From CAXXOK01 sp963666755 (GTDB lineage: Bacteria > Bacillota > Clostridia > Christensenellales > Aristaeellaceae): 64,000 nucleotides of DNA. This document shows, in pieces, positions 17,516 to 27,067 of the stretch (positions are counted from its first letter, which is position 1; each line of letters begins with the position of its first letter). The notes under the pieces are model-generated. The model did no database searches. It was given only the letters and a program-made list of their open reading frames with translations, and was not told where the DNA came from. The translations under genes and the position numbers were made by a program. Where the stretch lies: contig CAXXGW010000003.1 in NCBI GenBank assembly GCA_963666755.2, positions 62,001 through 126,000 on the forward strand, given 5' to 3'.

Positions 17516-20500
17516 TTACGCGCTCCGCTCTACACTCGCTGCCACCGGGGGCGATTGCAGGGTCAGGGTGAGCTGATGATCGGGCTGGTTACCCACCGTC
17601 AGGCAGATCGGCTGATCCGGTTTCAGGAGGACGCCATGCCGCCGCAGACGCCTGCCGTCCTCCGCAAGCAGCCGTTTGCGGGCGCGCCCTTTCAACCGAA
17701 GCTTTGGTTCGCCTTTCACCGTCGGCCGGAGGGATGCCTGTTGCGCCAGCGGGTCCAGCCAGCGTAGAGCGGGGATCGCGCCGTTCAGCAGCAAAGCCCG
17801 CAGCGTCACAGGCTGAATTTTCCACCCGCGCAGAGGGATCGTGGCCGTAAGCGGTGTGTCCAGATGCGGGTCTTCCACCTTCAGCACCAGCGTATGAGCC
17901 CCGTAGGGTTTGAGTCGTTTGCGGTGCCGGCGGCGCGCAAGGATCGCAACCGTTGCGGCTGCCGTCAAAAGCAACGCCGCCGCGAACAGATACAGGTGCA
18001 GCAGGCGCAGCACGCGCACCGGCTCCTGATACAGCGCCGGTTCGGAATCGATGTTGACGGCGCGCAGCGAAACGGTATACGCCTCCGCATCGCAAAACTC
18101 CAGCGTAAGCACATCCGCAACCGTGAGCCAGCCGTCCTGCGATGCGGGCTCTGCCTGCCGCAGCGCGTTTCCGCTCGCCTGCGCCCTGCGCTCGGCCATC
18201 GCCTGCGAACCGCCCGCCACGGCATAGGCCACCGCGCCCTGCGCGTCCAACAGACAGTGCAGCGCCACCGGTTGCCCCTGCGCGTCGGTTACGCGCAGGG
18301 TGTAGCGCAGCTTGCGGTTCGGGATTTCTTCAAACAAACCGGGCAGGGTGTAGGTGCGCGTCGGCGCGCCGTCCTCCCCTTCGTGCAGGAGCAGCCATTG
18401 TGCCGTGGGTGCGGCATCGGCGCTCAGGCGGGGGGTGGCATTCTCCACCTGAATGGGATGCTGTGTGTCGATTGTCTGCCAGTCGTCTGCCTGCCAGGTG
18501 CCCGCCGACCCATCGTCCATCACCAGCCGGGCCTCGACCGCCGGTTGGTAGCTCCCCTTATCATACGGCTCGGCAAGCATGCCCTGCCAGCTCCAGCCGC
18601 CGGTATGCGTCAAAGGAGCCACATCCGCCATTGCGGTCGATGCGTCCCCCGCGATAAACGTACCGTGCAGCTGCAGGCGCTCCTGCACCGCCTGCCGGAG
18701 CGCCTCCGGCCAGGACGGGGCTTCCCCCGCGGCATCGCCCGTGCCCAGCAGTACCGTAACCTTGCGCATGGCCCGCCCATCCGCATTGGGGATGGGGGCG
18801 TCCAATGCCGCCACGCGCAGCGCCGTTGCCTGCAGGGCGCGTGTCACATCCGTGAGCGTCACGGTGATGCGCACGGTGGCCGTCGCGCCTTCGGGGTCAA
18901 CCGCCGTCAGCAGGAAGGTTTCCTGTGCCGAAGGCGTGTCCAGCGCCGCTGTGGCAGCCCGGAGGTGCAGCGCCAGCTGACCCGGCTGAATTTCCGCATG
19001 CAGCCGCGCCGTGTCCAGCGTATCGGCGGCGGCTGCGTCCGGCTGTGCCCCGCTCAGATGATAGCGCAGGGTTTCCACGGGATCATCCGCGTCGGTAAAC
19101 AGGGTGCGCAGGTCGAGCGTTTGCTCCTGTACGCCCACCTTGACCAGTTCCTGCGGGGGGTTCAGCAGCAGATCCACAGATTTCGCCCCGTTTGGCGCCA
19201 TGGTTTTTTCGTTGATAATATTCAGCGTGGCGCTGGTTTCCTGCGCGTTCAGGCACTCGCCGATGCCGCCCAGCGACCAGCGCACGCTGCTGCGCAGTGT
19301 GTAACGCCCGGAAACAGGCAGGTTGATACCAGCCGTATAGCCCGCGTCCCCGGCATCCGGCTGTGCGATGCAATCAAACGGCGCGGCGCTTACATCCTCC
19401 GGTATGCAGCGCACAAACACCTGATATACCCCGGCGTTCTGCCGGAGCAGTTCGCCCACCTGCGGGCTGTCAAACTGCACGCCCACCGCATGCGCGGCGT
19501 TGCGCCCGTGGCCCGCATCCAGAAGAACCGGCGTTGTGGCGATCTGCGGCCGGAAGCGGAACACAAAGCGCGCACGCAGCGCGGCGGGGTTCTCCTCTGC
19601 GGAAGGTTCTGCAGCGCCTACCAAAACCGCCTGCGGCTGTGTGGAGGCTGCCGCATCCGCCGGTTCAGCCTGCGCGGGTTCCGGGGAGGCTGTCGCCCCC
19701 GAAACGTCGGTTTGCATGGAGGTCGGGGAGGGTTCTGCACTTTCGCTCTGGGTAATGAACACCTGTGGGGTGAACGGTTCCTCCGTCACGCCCGGCTCCG
19801 TTGCCTCCGCAGGGATATCCGTAGCTTGTATGGCGGGGTTTTCCGCTGCGGCTTCCTGCGCCACATCGGCCGTAAGCGCATAGCGTGCCTGCGCCCCCAG
19901 CCACGGGGCGGAAAGCGTATACACACGAGTCTGCGTGCCGCCTTCCGCTGCCGTAAGCACGGCGATCGGCTCGGGTTCGGCAACCGTCCCATCAGCGCCG
20001 GTGATGCGCAGCTTTCGGTCAGTGGGTACATTTTCCAATAACAGCCGCACATCCGACGCCCCCAGCGTCGGCACGGCAGCTGCCGTAAACGCGCCGTCTG
20101 CCTCCGGTGCGGCACCGGCGCACAGCAAGCCGAACATGCGCGATGCGCAGGCGCAGACCGAATCCATCGCCTGCGTCGGGGAGAGCCCTACCTCGCCGCC
20201 GCTCAGCAGCGAGCGGTTGAGCGTCTGTTTCTGCTCCGCCGCCGGATCGCCGGTCGTTCCGAACAGCGTTTTAAGCGCGTCTTCATTCTCCTTCTGGTTT
20301 TGGGGGTTGTCGGCATAGTCCGCCAGCCAGAAGCTGCCGCCGGGCCCCATGGCCGTTGCCGCCTGTTTCCAGTTGTCTGTGTTCAGCCGTACGCCCAACC
20401 CGTTCAGGATTACCAGATCGGTCGGCGCGCCGCCATCCACTTCCGACAGCGCGGCGACGGCATCCTTCAGCTTGCCGTTGGTTCGGTTCGCGTTCAGCTT

Positions 20501-20863
20501 CCCGGTCTGCAAATCGACCGGCACAAGGTTCAGCGATGTTTGGGTATCGTCCTGCCCACGCACCTGCCACTGCAGCGGCGGCGGGCCGTCCTGCACGGAC
20601 GTGGTGGCGGCGAAGCGGGTTCCGTCCGGCAGAAGGGCAAACAGCACCCGATAGGCGTTGGGCAGCGCCAGCGTCCGGTCGTAGGTCGCCATGGCGTTAT
20701 TATTGTTGATAAACAGCAGCACACGCGCCTCCGCCGTCGAGCCCGGCGCCTCCAACGTTTCCGCGCGGGCCGCAGCCCCCGTTACGCCGCATGCTGCCGC
20801 CAGCAACCCCAGTGCAACGCACACAACCGTCAGGAGGCACAGCGCCTTTCGCAGGCAAGCCAT
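17516..20863 (-). CDS. Large secreted single-pass membrane protein with a degenerate vWA-like domain (receptor B of the tubulin/GTPase operon)
   Basis: This gene encodes about 1115 residues. The N-terminus MACLRKALCLLTVVCVALGL is a signal peptide ending near ARA-E. The segment RVLLFINNNNAMATYDRTLA aligns in place with the vWA metal-site segment of the operon's first protein (VILIDDSNSM), but the Asp and Ser ligands are replaced by Asn and Ala, and the later Asp of LLTDG is replaced in DLVILNGLG. A Pro/Ser/Thr/Glu-rich linker, several Ig/cadherin-like beta segments, one transmembrane helix near the C-terminus (LHLYLFAAALLLTAAATVAI) followed by RRRHRKR, and a cytoplasmic tail of about 140 residues follow. 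The start is uncertain (ATG 20920, TTG 20899 and ATG 20863 are in frame). It is separated from the preceding gene by a family A element. The specific function is unknown. Confidence 0.75.
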   Translation of the reverse strand: MACLRKALCLLTVVCVALGLLAAACGVTGAAARAETLEAPGSTAEARVLLFINNNNAMATYDRTLALPNAYRVLFALLPDGTRFAATTSVQDGPPPLQWQVRGQDDTQTSLNLVPVDLQTGKLNANRTNGKLKDAVAALSEVDGGAPTDLVILNGLGVRLNTDNWKQAATAMGPGGSFWLADYADNPQNQKENEDALKTLFGTTGDPAAEQKQTLNRSLLSGGEVGLSPTQAMDSVCACASRMFGLLCAGAAPEADGAFTAAAVPTLGASDVRLLLENVPTDRKLRITGADGTVAEPEPIAVLTAAEGGTQTRVYTLSAPWLGAQARYALTADVAQEAAAENPAIQATDIPAEATEPGVTEEPFTPQVFITQSESAEPSPTSMQTDVSGATASPEPAQAEPADAAASTQPQAVLVGAAEPSAEENPAALRARFVFRFRPQIATTPVLLDAGHGRNAAHAVGVQFDSPQVGELLRQNAGVYQVFVRCIPEDVSAAPFDCIAQPDAGDAGYTAGINLPVSGRYTLRSSVRWSLGGIGECLNAQETSATLNIINEKTMAPNGAKSVDLLLNPPQELVKVGVQEQTLDLRTLFTDADDPVETLRYHLSGAQPDAAAADTLDTARLHAEIQPGQLALHLRAATAALDTPSAQETFLLTAVDPEGATATVRITVTLTDVTRALQATALRVAALDAPIPNADGRAMRKVTVLLGTGDAAGEAPSWPEALRQAVQERLQLHGTFIAGDASTAMADVAPLTHTGGWSWQGMLAEPYDKGSYQPAVEARLVMDDGSAGTWQADDWQTIDTQHPIQVENATPRLSADAAPTAQWLLLHEGEDGAPTRTYTLPGLFEEIPNRKLRYTLRVTDAQGQPVALHCLLDAQGAVAYAVAGGSQAMAERRAQASGNALRQAEPASQDGWLTVADVLTLEFCDAEAYTVSLRAVNIDSEPALYQEPVRVLRLLHLYLFAAALLLTAAATVAILARRRHRKRLKPYGAHTLVLKVEDPHLDTPLTATIPLRGWKIQPVTLRALLLNGAIPALRWLDPLAQQASLRPTVKGEPKLRLKGRARKRLLAEDGRRLRRHGVLLKPDQPICLTVGNQPDHQLTLTLQSPPVAASVERSA

Positions 20864-21348
20864 CCCCTTCACCCAACTTTCCCGAGCTGCGCATGGCAAC
20901 CCGTCCGTATCCTCCGGCATCTCAGCCGGTGTCCCATTTTATAACCGCCGTACGCTGCGGAACAGATCGTTCACGGTGGCATGCATGCTCCGCGTACATC
21001 AAGGGATACACTTCATTTCGACACGTTCAGCATCGCGGGCAGGGTCTTGTTTTGCCGGTTCAGGTCGGTCTGTCAAAGCACCCCCGCTGGGGCAACTCCG
21101 TTCGCCTCCTTGCCCCTCGGGCTGTTCTCCCTTTCAGGAGAAGCCGCGTTGTAAGGCTCTGAGGCACTGTTCCGGGTGTTATGCGTCGCAAGCCGCACTC
21201 TCGTTTGCCTGCTCGTTGCACGCGCCGTTTGCAGGTCGTTTTCGTTTGCGGCGAAGTGTCTGCTGGCCGCGCGCTTCCCTCCGGTGCCCAAACCCGACGG
21301 GAGGCGTTGCCTCCTGCACCCACACCTTTTCGACCGTCTGCCCCCTGC
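20864..21348. mobile_element. Gene-free spacer carrying a degenerate family A element (about 21067-21340)
   Basis: Within this 485-base gap a 274-base copy of family A lies in reverse orientation: read on the minus strand it starts CAGACGGTCGAAAAGG at 21340 and ends TTTGACAGACC at about 21067. The interior matches the 8288 copy (GGTGCAGGAGGCAA, then AGGGAAGC..., then GAGCAGGCAAAC). No flanking duplication could be recognised. A possible minus-strand -10 (TATAAA, 20938-20943) lies before the last operon gene, which may therefore also have its own promoter. Confidence 0.6.
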
Positions 21349-21915
21349 TTACAGGTACAGGTTTTTGCGCCGCTCCAGATTGTCCTTTGCGGCCTGCTGG
21401 CGATGCCTGCTGCTACCGCCGTACGTGACGGGCGTTTTCCCCTCCGCCTCGGTGCCGAACCGCACAAAACCCAGATACGCCAGCGCCAGCGTTACATTCA
21501 GGTAAAAACCGAAATCCGGCCGCAGCAGCATGGTCGAAACGGCGTTCAGCACCTGCGAAAGGTCAATTTGCAGCTGAAATTGCCGTAAAATCAGGTTGGC
21601 AAACTGTGTCAGGTTGCTGCCGGCCACCAGCGCGTTCGCCGCCAGTCCCAGCACCAAATACCCAACCAGCGCGGCGGCACCCGCCACATACTGGATTGTG
21701 CGGTTCCGCATCAGCACCGCCGCCAGCATCAGCAGGGCCAGGATCAGCGTGACCCCCATCCAGCCGTTGATGCTGTTGGCAAACACCCATACAGTCAGCG
21801 GAAAGCCCGGGAACAGCGGCACCGGAATCTGAATCCGCAGGAACGGCAAAACCAGAAGCAGGAGCAGCGACAGCACTGCGCATACCGCGCAGGGAATGTT
21901 CCACTTGTTTTGCAT
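21349..21915 (-). CDS. Four-helix membrane protein of the tubulin/GTPase operon
   Basis: This 188-residue protein of unknown family has four hydrophobic helices: about residues 8-26, 40-66, 76-98 and 138-152. A positively charged tail (RHRQQAAKDNLERRKN) ends it, predicted to be cytoplasmic. The ATG follows TGAGGAGGG and lies 12 bases after the stop of the GAP1-like gene, so the two are co-transcribed. It may anchor the cytoplasmic GTPase components to the membrane, which is inference from position only. Confidence 0.7.
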   Translation of the reverse strand: MQNKWNIPCAVCAVLSLLLLLVLPFLRIQIPVPLFPGFPLTVWVFANSINGWMGVTLILALLMLAAVLMRNRTIQYVAGAAALVGYLVLGLAANALVAGSNLTQFANLILRQFQLQIDLSQVLNAVSTMLLRPDFGFYLNVTLALAYLGFVRFGTEAEGKTPVTYGGSSRHRQQAAKDNLERRKNLYL

Positions 21916-21927
21916 GGGTATCCCTCC

Positions 21928-24900
21928 TCAATGTGTTTGGGTAAACAGCCAATCGGCGGCGCTCGACCCCAGCAAAGCCCGCGCGGCGGCCAAATCAGGC
22001 GTGCCGTCCGCCCCGGTAAGCCCCGGCAGGTACTTACGCTGCGCACGCGTATGCCGCACCGCAGTCGTCAGGCGCGGGCATTGCTCCACCAAATACAGAA
22101 GCGGCGGTGCCTCGGCGGGGTTCTGCCACGAAGCGTTGTTGCCCAGCGCCGCGTTATCCCAGAGGCGCAGGCAGTACCAAAGGGTGCGCAGCGCCGGTTG
22201 CCCTTTGGGGCTCCATGGTTTCAGGCGGTTGAGCCGAACCGCAGCAAGGGCCGGTTCGACCAGGGGCAGCGCACGCGCCCATGCCACACACGCGGGGTCA
22301 TCCTCCGCGTAGAGCAGGCAGACAGCCCAGAAACGGAAGGGCTCGGGCGTTGTGTCCATCCATTGCAGCAAGGGGCGCGAGGGATCCGCAACGGCGTTGT
22401 CGGGCAGGGCATCCTCCTCAAAGCGGACAACCCATTCGGGAGCCTTGCTTTCCACGGTTCCCCGCGATGCGGCGGTTGCGCCATCCCCGCCATACGGAGC
22501 AAGCCGCTCCACCGTCTCTGCATGAAGCATGCCCGGGCCTTCCGGAGAAGCGCTTTCCGGATGCTGTATCTCCGGTGCCTGCGGCAGAGGCTCTGTTGCG
22601 ATCGCCGGTTGTGAGCCGCCATGCCCGCCATATTCGGCAGTCCCTCTGCCCTCCGTCACGCCGGATGGGCCGGCTGCCGACTGTGTCCAGCGGACGCTGC
22701 GCTCCCGCAGCCGTTGCGCTACCTCCGCCGCATGGCCGGTTTGCCGGAGCAACCCCAACGTGCGCCACGCCTGCGCAATGCTGTCCGGTTCCCTGTTCAG
22801 CAGCGCCAGCAGCGCGGTACCGGCCTGCCGGTATCCCTGCATTGCCGGATAAAGCGCTTCAGCCTCAGAGCCGGCCGGCGGATTGCCCAAACGCGCCTTG
22901 TTCGCCTCCAGCAACGCCTCCAGCGCCGCCATTTCCTGCCGCTGCTCCGCAGCCTGCCACAGGTTTGCCGCGGCATCCCACGCATCTTTTACAATATGGG
23001 GTCGCAGGGTTTCCGTCAGCCAGTCCGAACGATCCAGCAAAGCCAGCCGGGCCTGCGTCGTTGCCAGCAGCCCCTCCCGTGCTCTCGGAATGCTTTGATA
23101 CGCTTCCAGCGCAAGCCTTTGCAGACGATCCACGCCCAAACGTCCGGGCAGCGCATCCCAGCCGGCTAGCGCAGTCCCCGGCTGCTTGGCCCAGTCCGCG
23201 GAAAGCGATTGCAGCGAAGGCAAACCCTGCGATTGAATCTGGTTGATCAGTCCGTCCAACTGGCTCATCAGCTGTTGGTTCTGGTACGCAAGCCACAGTC
23301 CGCCATCGGCGCGCCGTGTGCTTAGGGAAGGGAAAGCTTTGCAGATTTCCTGCAGCGCGGTTTTCGATTCCGTATCCGGATCGCCCTTGGCATCGGCAGG
23401 CAACGCCCCGCCGTAGGCCCAGATCAGCTCGGCTGCCCGGGCTTGATCGGGCAGTTGGCGCAGCAGGGTAAGCAAGGTTTTAAGCCAATCCCCGGCAAGC
23501 GGAGGTGCCGTGTGAAACGCCTGCAGATGGGCCATCACAGTTTCCGCCGCCGCCGGGTTCCAATGGTTCAAACGCTTGCAGAGGCGCAGGTAAAGCATCC
23601 AGTTCGCATCCTGTGCAGCGCTTACGTCGGCAAACCAGGCATCCAGCGTGCTCAGCAACACCGTTTGAGGATCGTCCGTGCCTGTGCCGCCGCCGGGTTC
23701 CGCGTTGCCGCCCATGGTCTGCACCGACTGGAACAGCCTGTCCACTTCGGCATCGACTGTCTGCCCCCGGTACAGCAGTTCGTTCAGCCGCACCCTGAGC
23801 ATCGGCGTCATATTGCGGCTGTCCAGTCCAAACGCCTCGCTCAGGCCGACGATTTCGGCCAGCCCGCACTGCGCACGGCTGCGCCGGTTCAGGTGGTCTA
23901 TCACCGCGCCGGTTCGCAGCGAGGCGGAAGCGGAATCGTCTACTTTGGAAAGCCAGCGGCGGCAGCCTTGCAGAACCTCTGCCGGGATGGCGCGGGTTTT
24001 CGGCAGTTCCGACAGGTAGCGATGCAAAGCCTGCGCCAATACGGCGGGGTTCGCGTCGGCAACGGGCAAATCCGGATTTGCCAGCAACACTTCCACCGGC
24101 AGGGGAGCCCCTCCCTCCACCGGCAGGGGCAGCGTCAGGCAACGGGCGTAAACGTCGGCAGGGGGTAAATCAGGCACGGGGTTGTGGGGCAGGGTCTGCG
24201 CACGGTTCGCCATCCAAGCCAGCACAACTTTCGGTATGGGCTGCTGGTTTAACGCAGTTGCATTCAGCGTAAGCCAATGGCGCACCACGTCCCTTTCGAC
24301 GGGGGCTAACAGCCTGCGGCGGAGCGAACGGTCTGCAACGGCCGGGTAGGCGTGCGCCAATCGCCCGTCCAGTTCCTGCCAGAGCCGGATACAGGTCAAC
24401 AGCCGATCCGCCTCCAGCCGCTCCATGGTCAGGTTGCGGCAAAGCGCCGTCAGCTGTACCGCAAACGTATAGTCGGCGCAAGGCGGACTGACTCCCAGAA
24501 TCGACTCCATATGTCGGTAGTATTGCAAATTCTGCCCCGTGCGCAGCGCGTGCCCCAGTTCCAATTCTGCTGTGGACAGGGTCGTAACAAAGCGGCCGAT
24601 CGGCACCTCATAGGCGGCCCGCTGGTCGGTGGCGTGCATCTGTGCAATGCAGCAGGCTGTGCCCGGGTAACGGTTGACCAGCTGCCACCCGGCCCCCACC
24701 GTGACCGACAGAATCGCCCGCACCGAAAGCGGCAGGTGCGGCATCACCGTTTTAGCCAGAAACAAAAGCCCAAGCGGGAGCGTGTCCTGCGCCTGCTCCG
24801 GGGCGCAGACCTGCACACAGAAGGGGGGGAGCGTTTCGCCCCGCAAGCGAGCGTCGCAGTTCTTCCACAGCTGGGCCAGCAGGGCTTCCAGCAGTGCATC

Positions 24901-25344
24901 GTTACAGGGCGGGGGCGCCGCGTCCGGCAGGGGCGGAGGCGTAAAGTGCGTTTCCGGCAGGATTTTTTGCTGCACATGGAGATCGTCATCCAGGCGCAGG
25001 AAGGCTTCCGTCGTTAAAAAGTCCGGATAAAACAAAAGCCTGTCCGCCTGCGAAGCCAACGCTTCGGCGGCTTGGCCCGGCGCAGCTCCCGCCGTTTCCG
25101 GCACCGGGTGCAGGTACTGCGTATACATGATGCCGCGCCTGATTTCCGGCACGTTTTGCGAACGGATGAACAGCAGCTCGCCAAAGCGGGCGGCCTGCAC
25201 CTCCACCACCGGAGTGTTGCCCCTGGTTTCGGCCGCGCGCAGGTCGGCGGACCAGGGCGCCGCGTAGGGCTGGCGCGCCGTCGCGGCGCTAAAGTTGTAG
25301 GCATGCAGCGATCCGCTGCCCTTCACAAAGGTGTAGGCGATCAT
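21928..25344 (-). CDS. Large GAP1-like (GTPase-associated protein) cytoplasmic protein
   Basis: This 1138-residue protein has no signal peptide or membrane segment. The first 130 residues are beta-rich (MIAYTFVKGSGSLHAYNFSA, FGELLFIRSQNVPEIRRGIM), the next part contains LPLSVRAILSVTVGAGWQLV, and most of the rest is Leu/Ala/Gln-rich helix. A low-complexity Gly/Pro/Glu stretch is near residues 910-965. Layout and neighbour (a GTPase gene 27 bases upstream) resemble the GAP1 proteins described next to TRAFAC-type or double GTPases in predicted bacterial conflict systems. The sequence match to the GAP1-N and GAP1-M domains is my judgement by eye and needs a profile search. The ATG follows AAGGAGG. 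Confidence 0.6.
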   Translation of the reverse strand: MIAYTFVKGSGSLHAYNFSAATARQPYAAPWSADLRAAETRGNTPVVEVQAARFGELLFIRSQNVPEIRRGIMYTQYLHPVPETAGAAPGQAAEALASQADRLLFYPDFLTTEAFLRLDDDLHVQQKILPETHFTPPPLPDAAPPPCNDALLEALLAQLWKNCDARLRGETLPPFCVQVCAPEQAQDTLPLGLLFLAKTVMPHLPLSVRAILSVTVGAGWQLVNRYPGTACCIAQMHATDQRAAYEVPIGRFVTTLSTAELELGHALRTGQNLQYYRHMESILGVSPPCADYTFAVQLTALCRNLTMERLEADRLLTCIRLWQELDGRLAHAYPAVADRSLRRRLLAPVERDVVRHWLTLNATALNQQPIPKVVLAWMANRAQTLPHNPVPDLPPADVYARCLTLPLPVEGGAPLPVEVLLANPDLPVADANPAVLAQALHRYLSELPKTRAIPAEVLQGCRRWLSKVDDSASASLRTGAVIDHLNRRSRAQCGLAEIVGLSEAFGLDSRNMTPMLRVRLNELLYRGQTVDAEVDRLFQSVQTMGGNAEPGGGTGTDDPQTVLLSTLDAWFADVSAAQDANWMLYLRLCKRLNHWNPAAAETVMAHLQAFHTAPPLAGDWLKTLLTLLRQLPDQARAAELIWAYGGALPADAKGDPDTESKTALQEICKAFPSLSTRRADGGLWLAYQNQQLMSQLDGLINQIQSQGLPSLQSLSADWAKQPGTALAGWDALPGRLGVDRLQRLALEAYQSIPRAREGLLATTQARLALLDRSDWLTETLRPHIVKDAWDAAANLWQAAEQRQEMAALEALLEANKARLGNPPAGSEAEALYPAMQGYRQAGTALLALLNREPDSIAQAWRTLGLLRQTGHAAEVAQRLRERSVRWTQSAAGPSGVTEGRGTAEYGGHGGSQPAIATEPLPQAPEIQHPESASPEGPGMLHAETVERLAPYGGDGATAASRGTVESKAPEWVVRFEEDALPDNAVADPSRPLLQWMDTTPEPFRFWAVCLLYAEDDPACVAWARALPLVEPALAAVRLNRLKPWSPKGQPALRTLWYCLRLWDNAALGNNASWQNPAEAPPLLYLVEQCPRLTTAVRHTRAQRKYLPGLTGADGTPDLAAARALLGSSAADWLFTQTH

Positions 25345-25371
25345 TCCGCGACCTCCTTCCCGCCCGTCTGA

Positions 25372-27018
25372 TCAGTTACGCTGCTTTTTCGCGCCCGCGC
25401 GCTTTCCGAACGGTGTCCGGGTCTCCGCTGCGTTCGGATCCCAGCTGGGCAGCAGCCTTGCGTCGGCCAACAGCTCCAAAAGCGGTTCCAACAGCCGATG
25501 GCCAGGTACCGGCTGATTGCTCACAAACTGTACATACTCCATTCTTGCATCATCCCAGGTATAGCAGGATACCGCTTTGAGGGTCACAAGAGGCTTGCCC
25601 TCCCCTTCGCAGCCAAGCATATCGATCAGGTTTGCATAATCCCGCTCCGGATTGCCGAGACTGCGCTCAAACGTGGAGAGAACCTGCGTCATAATCATGT
25701 TCAAATTATCCAATACACTCAGGTTGATGCAATCACGATGATCCTGTCGCAGGTTTCCATTTTCCAGAAGCGGATACTGACCCTTTTGCAGAACGCTGTA
25801 ATTTTTCTTATTACTCGGGTAAAGGCAATCCAGTTTGCTCAGGGTAACCACGATTCTTTGTAGATGGAAGAACCGGTTAATATTCGCGCTCATGATCCGC
25901 GCCGTCTGAGGTAAGTCATCAATACAATGATGCTCCTCCTCCGGCTGTGTATCCGTCTTTTCAGAAGCGGTCTGTGCGGCAAGGGTTGTGACGATGTTTT
26001 CCGGTGCAGAAGCCGTGAGCCGTACAGGGGAGCCATCCATAACCTCCGGCTGTTGTACAGAAACACCCTCGTACTCTGACTGTTTTTGAATCACGCTCGT
26101 ACTATCCATCAGCTGTTCGGGGTCCACCAGCAAGATCACGCCGTCAGCCGCAAGGGTGTTGGGGGAGTTAATGAAGTGATCGCTTCTCACCATCCCTTCC
26201 CCTGGATAATCCTGCAAGGTCAGGAAAAATGACTCGCTTCCGTTGCGGGGGGTCATACGGAACACCAGCGGAAACACGGGCTTGGGAATATATTCTGCAA
26301 TAGGAGTCCCTTGTAACTTATGATGGATATATAAATCATGTATTTTGCGGAAGTACGCATCGCTCTCCCCAATCAGCTCTCCATTCGCCAGATTAAGCGC
26401 ATTATTGAGCACGTTTCCCCCTGGGTACAAGGTCGTCATTTGCCGTGCAGCCAACACCATATAGGTCGTTTTCCCGCTGGAGGTGCCGCCTAGCATCGAT
26501 ACCCGGTAGGTTCGCAACTGCTCCAATCCTACGGGTACCGTACAATGGCAGCGTGGGCAGATGCGCTTGTCGATTTCCCTGTACGTATCCTCCGGCACGC
26601 CGCGCAGGAGTTCCTTTTGTATCTTCTGTAATTGTCCAGCCGTATTGCCCTGTTCCCCATCTCCCGCAAGGTTCTCCAAAAGCGCGGCACCTACGTCGGC
26701 CTGTGCCTGGACTGCATCAGGCTCATCCAATTTCAGCTGACCGTCATAACAGCGCACATTAATTGAATCCGGTATCTCTTCCCCGCTTGAAAATTTCAAG
26801 TTTTGTGGGGGCAAACCATCCCAGCGGTGCAGCAGTTGGGTGGGGATTGTATCCGGCGCGCTGATGAATTTTTCATATTGTCGAACCAATACCGGATCAG
26901 GATACGCCTGGCTTGCCTTTTTAATTTCATCGGCAAACAGCACCTCTCTGGCGTGAAAGGTTTCCCCGCAAAACAGGCATCGGTACAATTTGGGTTCCAC
27001 AGGCAGATTCCTGGGCAT
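25372..27018 (-). CDS. TRAFAC-type GTPase with split zinc ribbon
   Basis: This 548-residue protein holds a clear GTPase domain: G1/Walker A GGTSSGKTT (residues 177-185), G3 DYPG (270-273, within LTLQDYPGEGM), GVILLVDP (293-300) and a G4-like SKLD (394-397). Two CxxC pairs, C14/C17 (YRCLFCGE) and C154/C157 (CPRCHC), probably form one zinc ribbon split by an insertion of about 135 residues. A poorly conserved insertion of about 90 residues separates G3 from G4. It resembles GTPases paired with GAP1 proteins. It starts at ATG 27018 after GGAGG. The gene is visibly more AT-rich than its neighbours, especially at 25800-26500, which may point to different history. Confidence 0.82.
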   Translation of the reverse strand: MPRNLPVEPKLYRCLFCGETFHAREVLFADEIKKASQAYPDPVLVRQYEKFISAPDTIPTQLLHRWDGLPPQNLKFSSGEEIPDSINVRCYDGQLKLDEPDAVQAQADVGAALLENLAGDGEQGNTAGQLQKIQKELLRGVPEDTYREIDKRICPRCHCTVPVGLEQLRTYRVSMLGGTSSGKTTYMVLAARQMTTLYPGGNVLNNALNLANGELIGESDAYFRKIHDLYIHHKLQGTPIAEYIPKPVFPLVFRMTPRNGSESFFLTLQDYPGEGMVRSDHFINSPNTLAADGVILLVDPEQLMDSTSVIQKQSEYEGVSVQQPEVMDGSPVRLTASAPENIVTTLAAQTASEKTDTQPEEEHHCIDDLPQTARIMSANINRFFHLQRIVVTLSKLDCLYPSNKKNYSVLQKGQYPLLENGNLRQDHRDCINLSVLDNLNMIMTQVLSTFERSLGNPERDYANLIDMLGCEGEGKPLVTLKAVSCYTWDDARMEYVQFVSNQPVPGHRLLEPLLELLADARLLPSWDPNAAETRTPFGKRAGAKKQRN

Positions 27019-27067
27019 GGGTTTGCCTCCCTATTGATAGTTTTCGGCGCGGAAGAGTTTATCCGGA

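Noticed and set aside
17864..20041. A 725-codon plus-strand open frame opposite receptor B
   Set aside because: It is antisense to a gene with a signal peptide and domains, is Arg/His/Gln-rich and resembles no protein; it is a GC-rich shadow frame.
21067..21340. A 24-base target duplication around the third family A copy
   Set aside because: The flanks (ending CCGGTTCAGGTC and starting CCCCCTGCTTACAGG) share only short similarity, not a convincing direct repeat.
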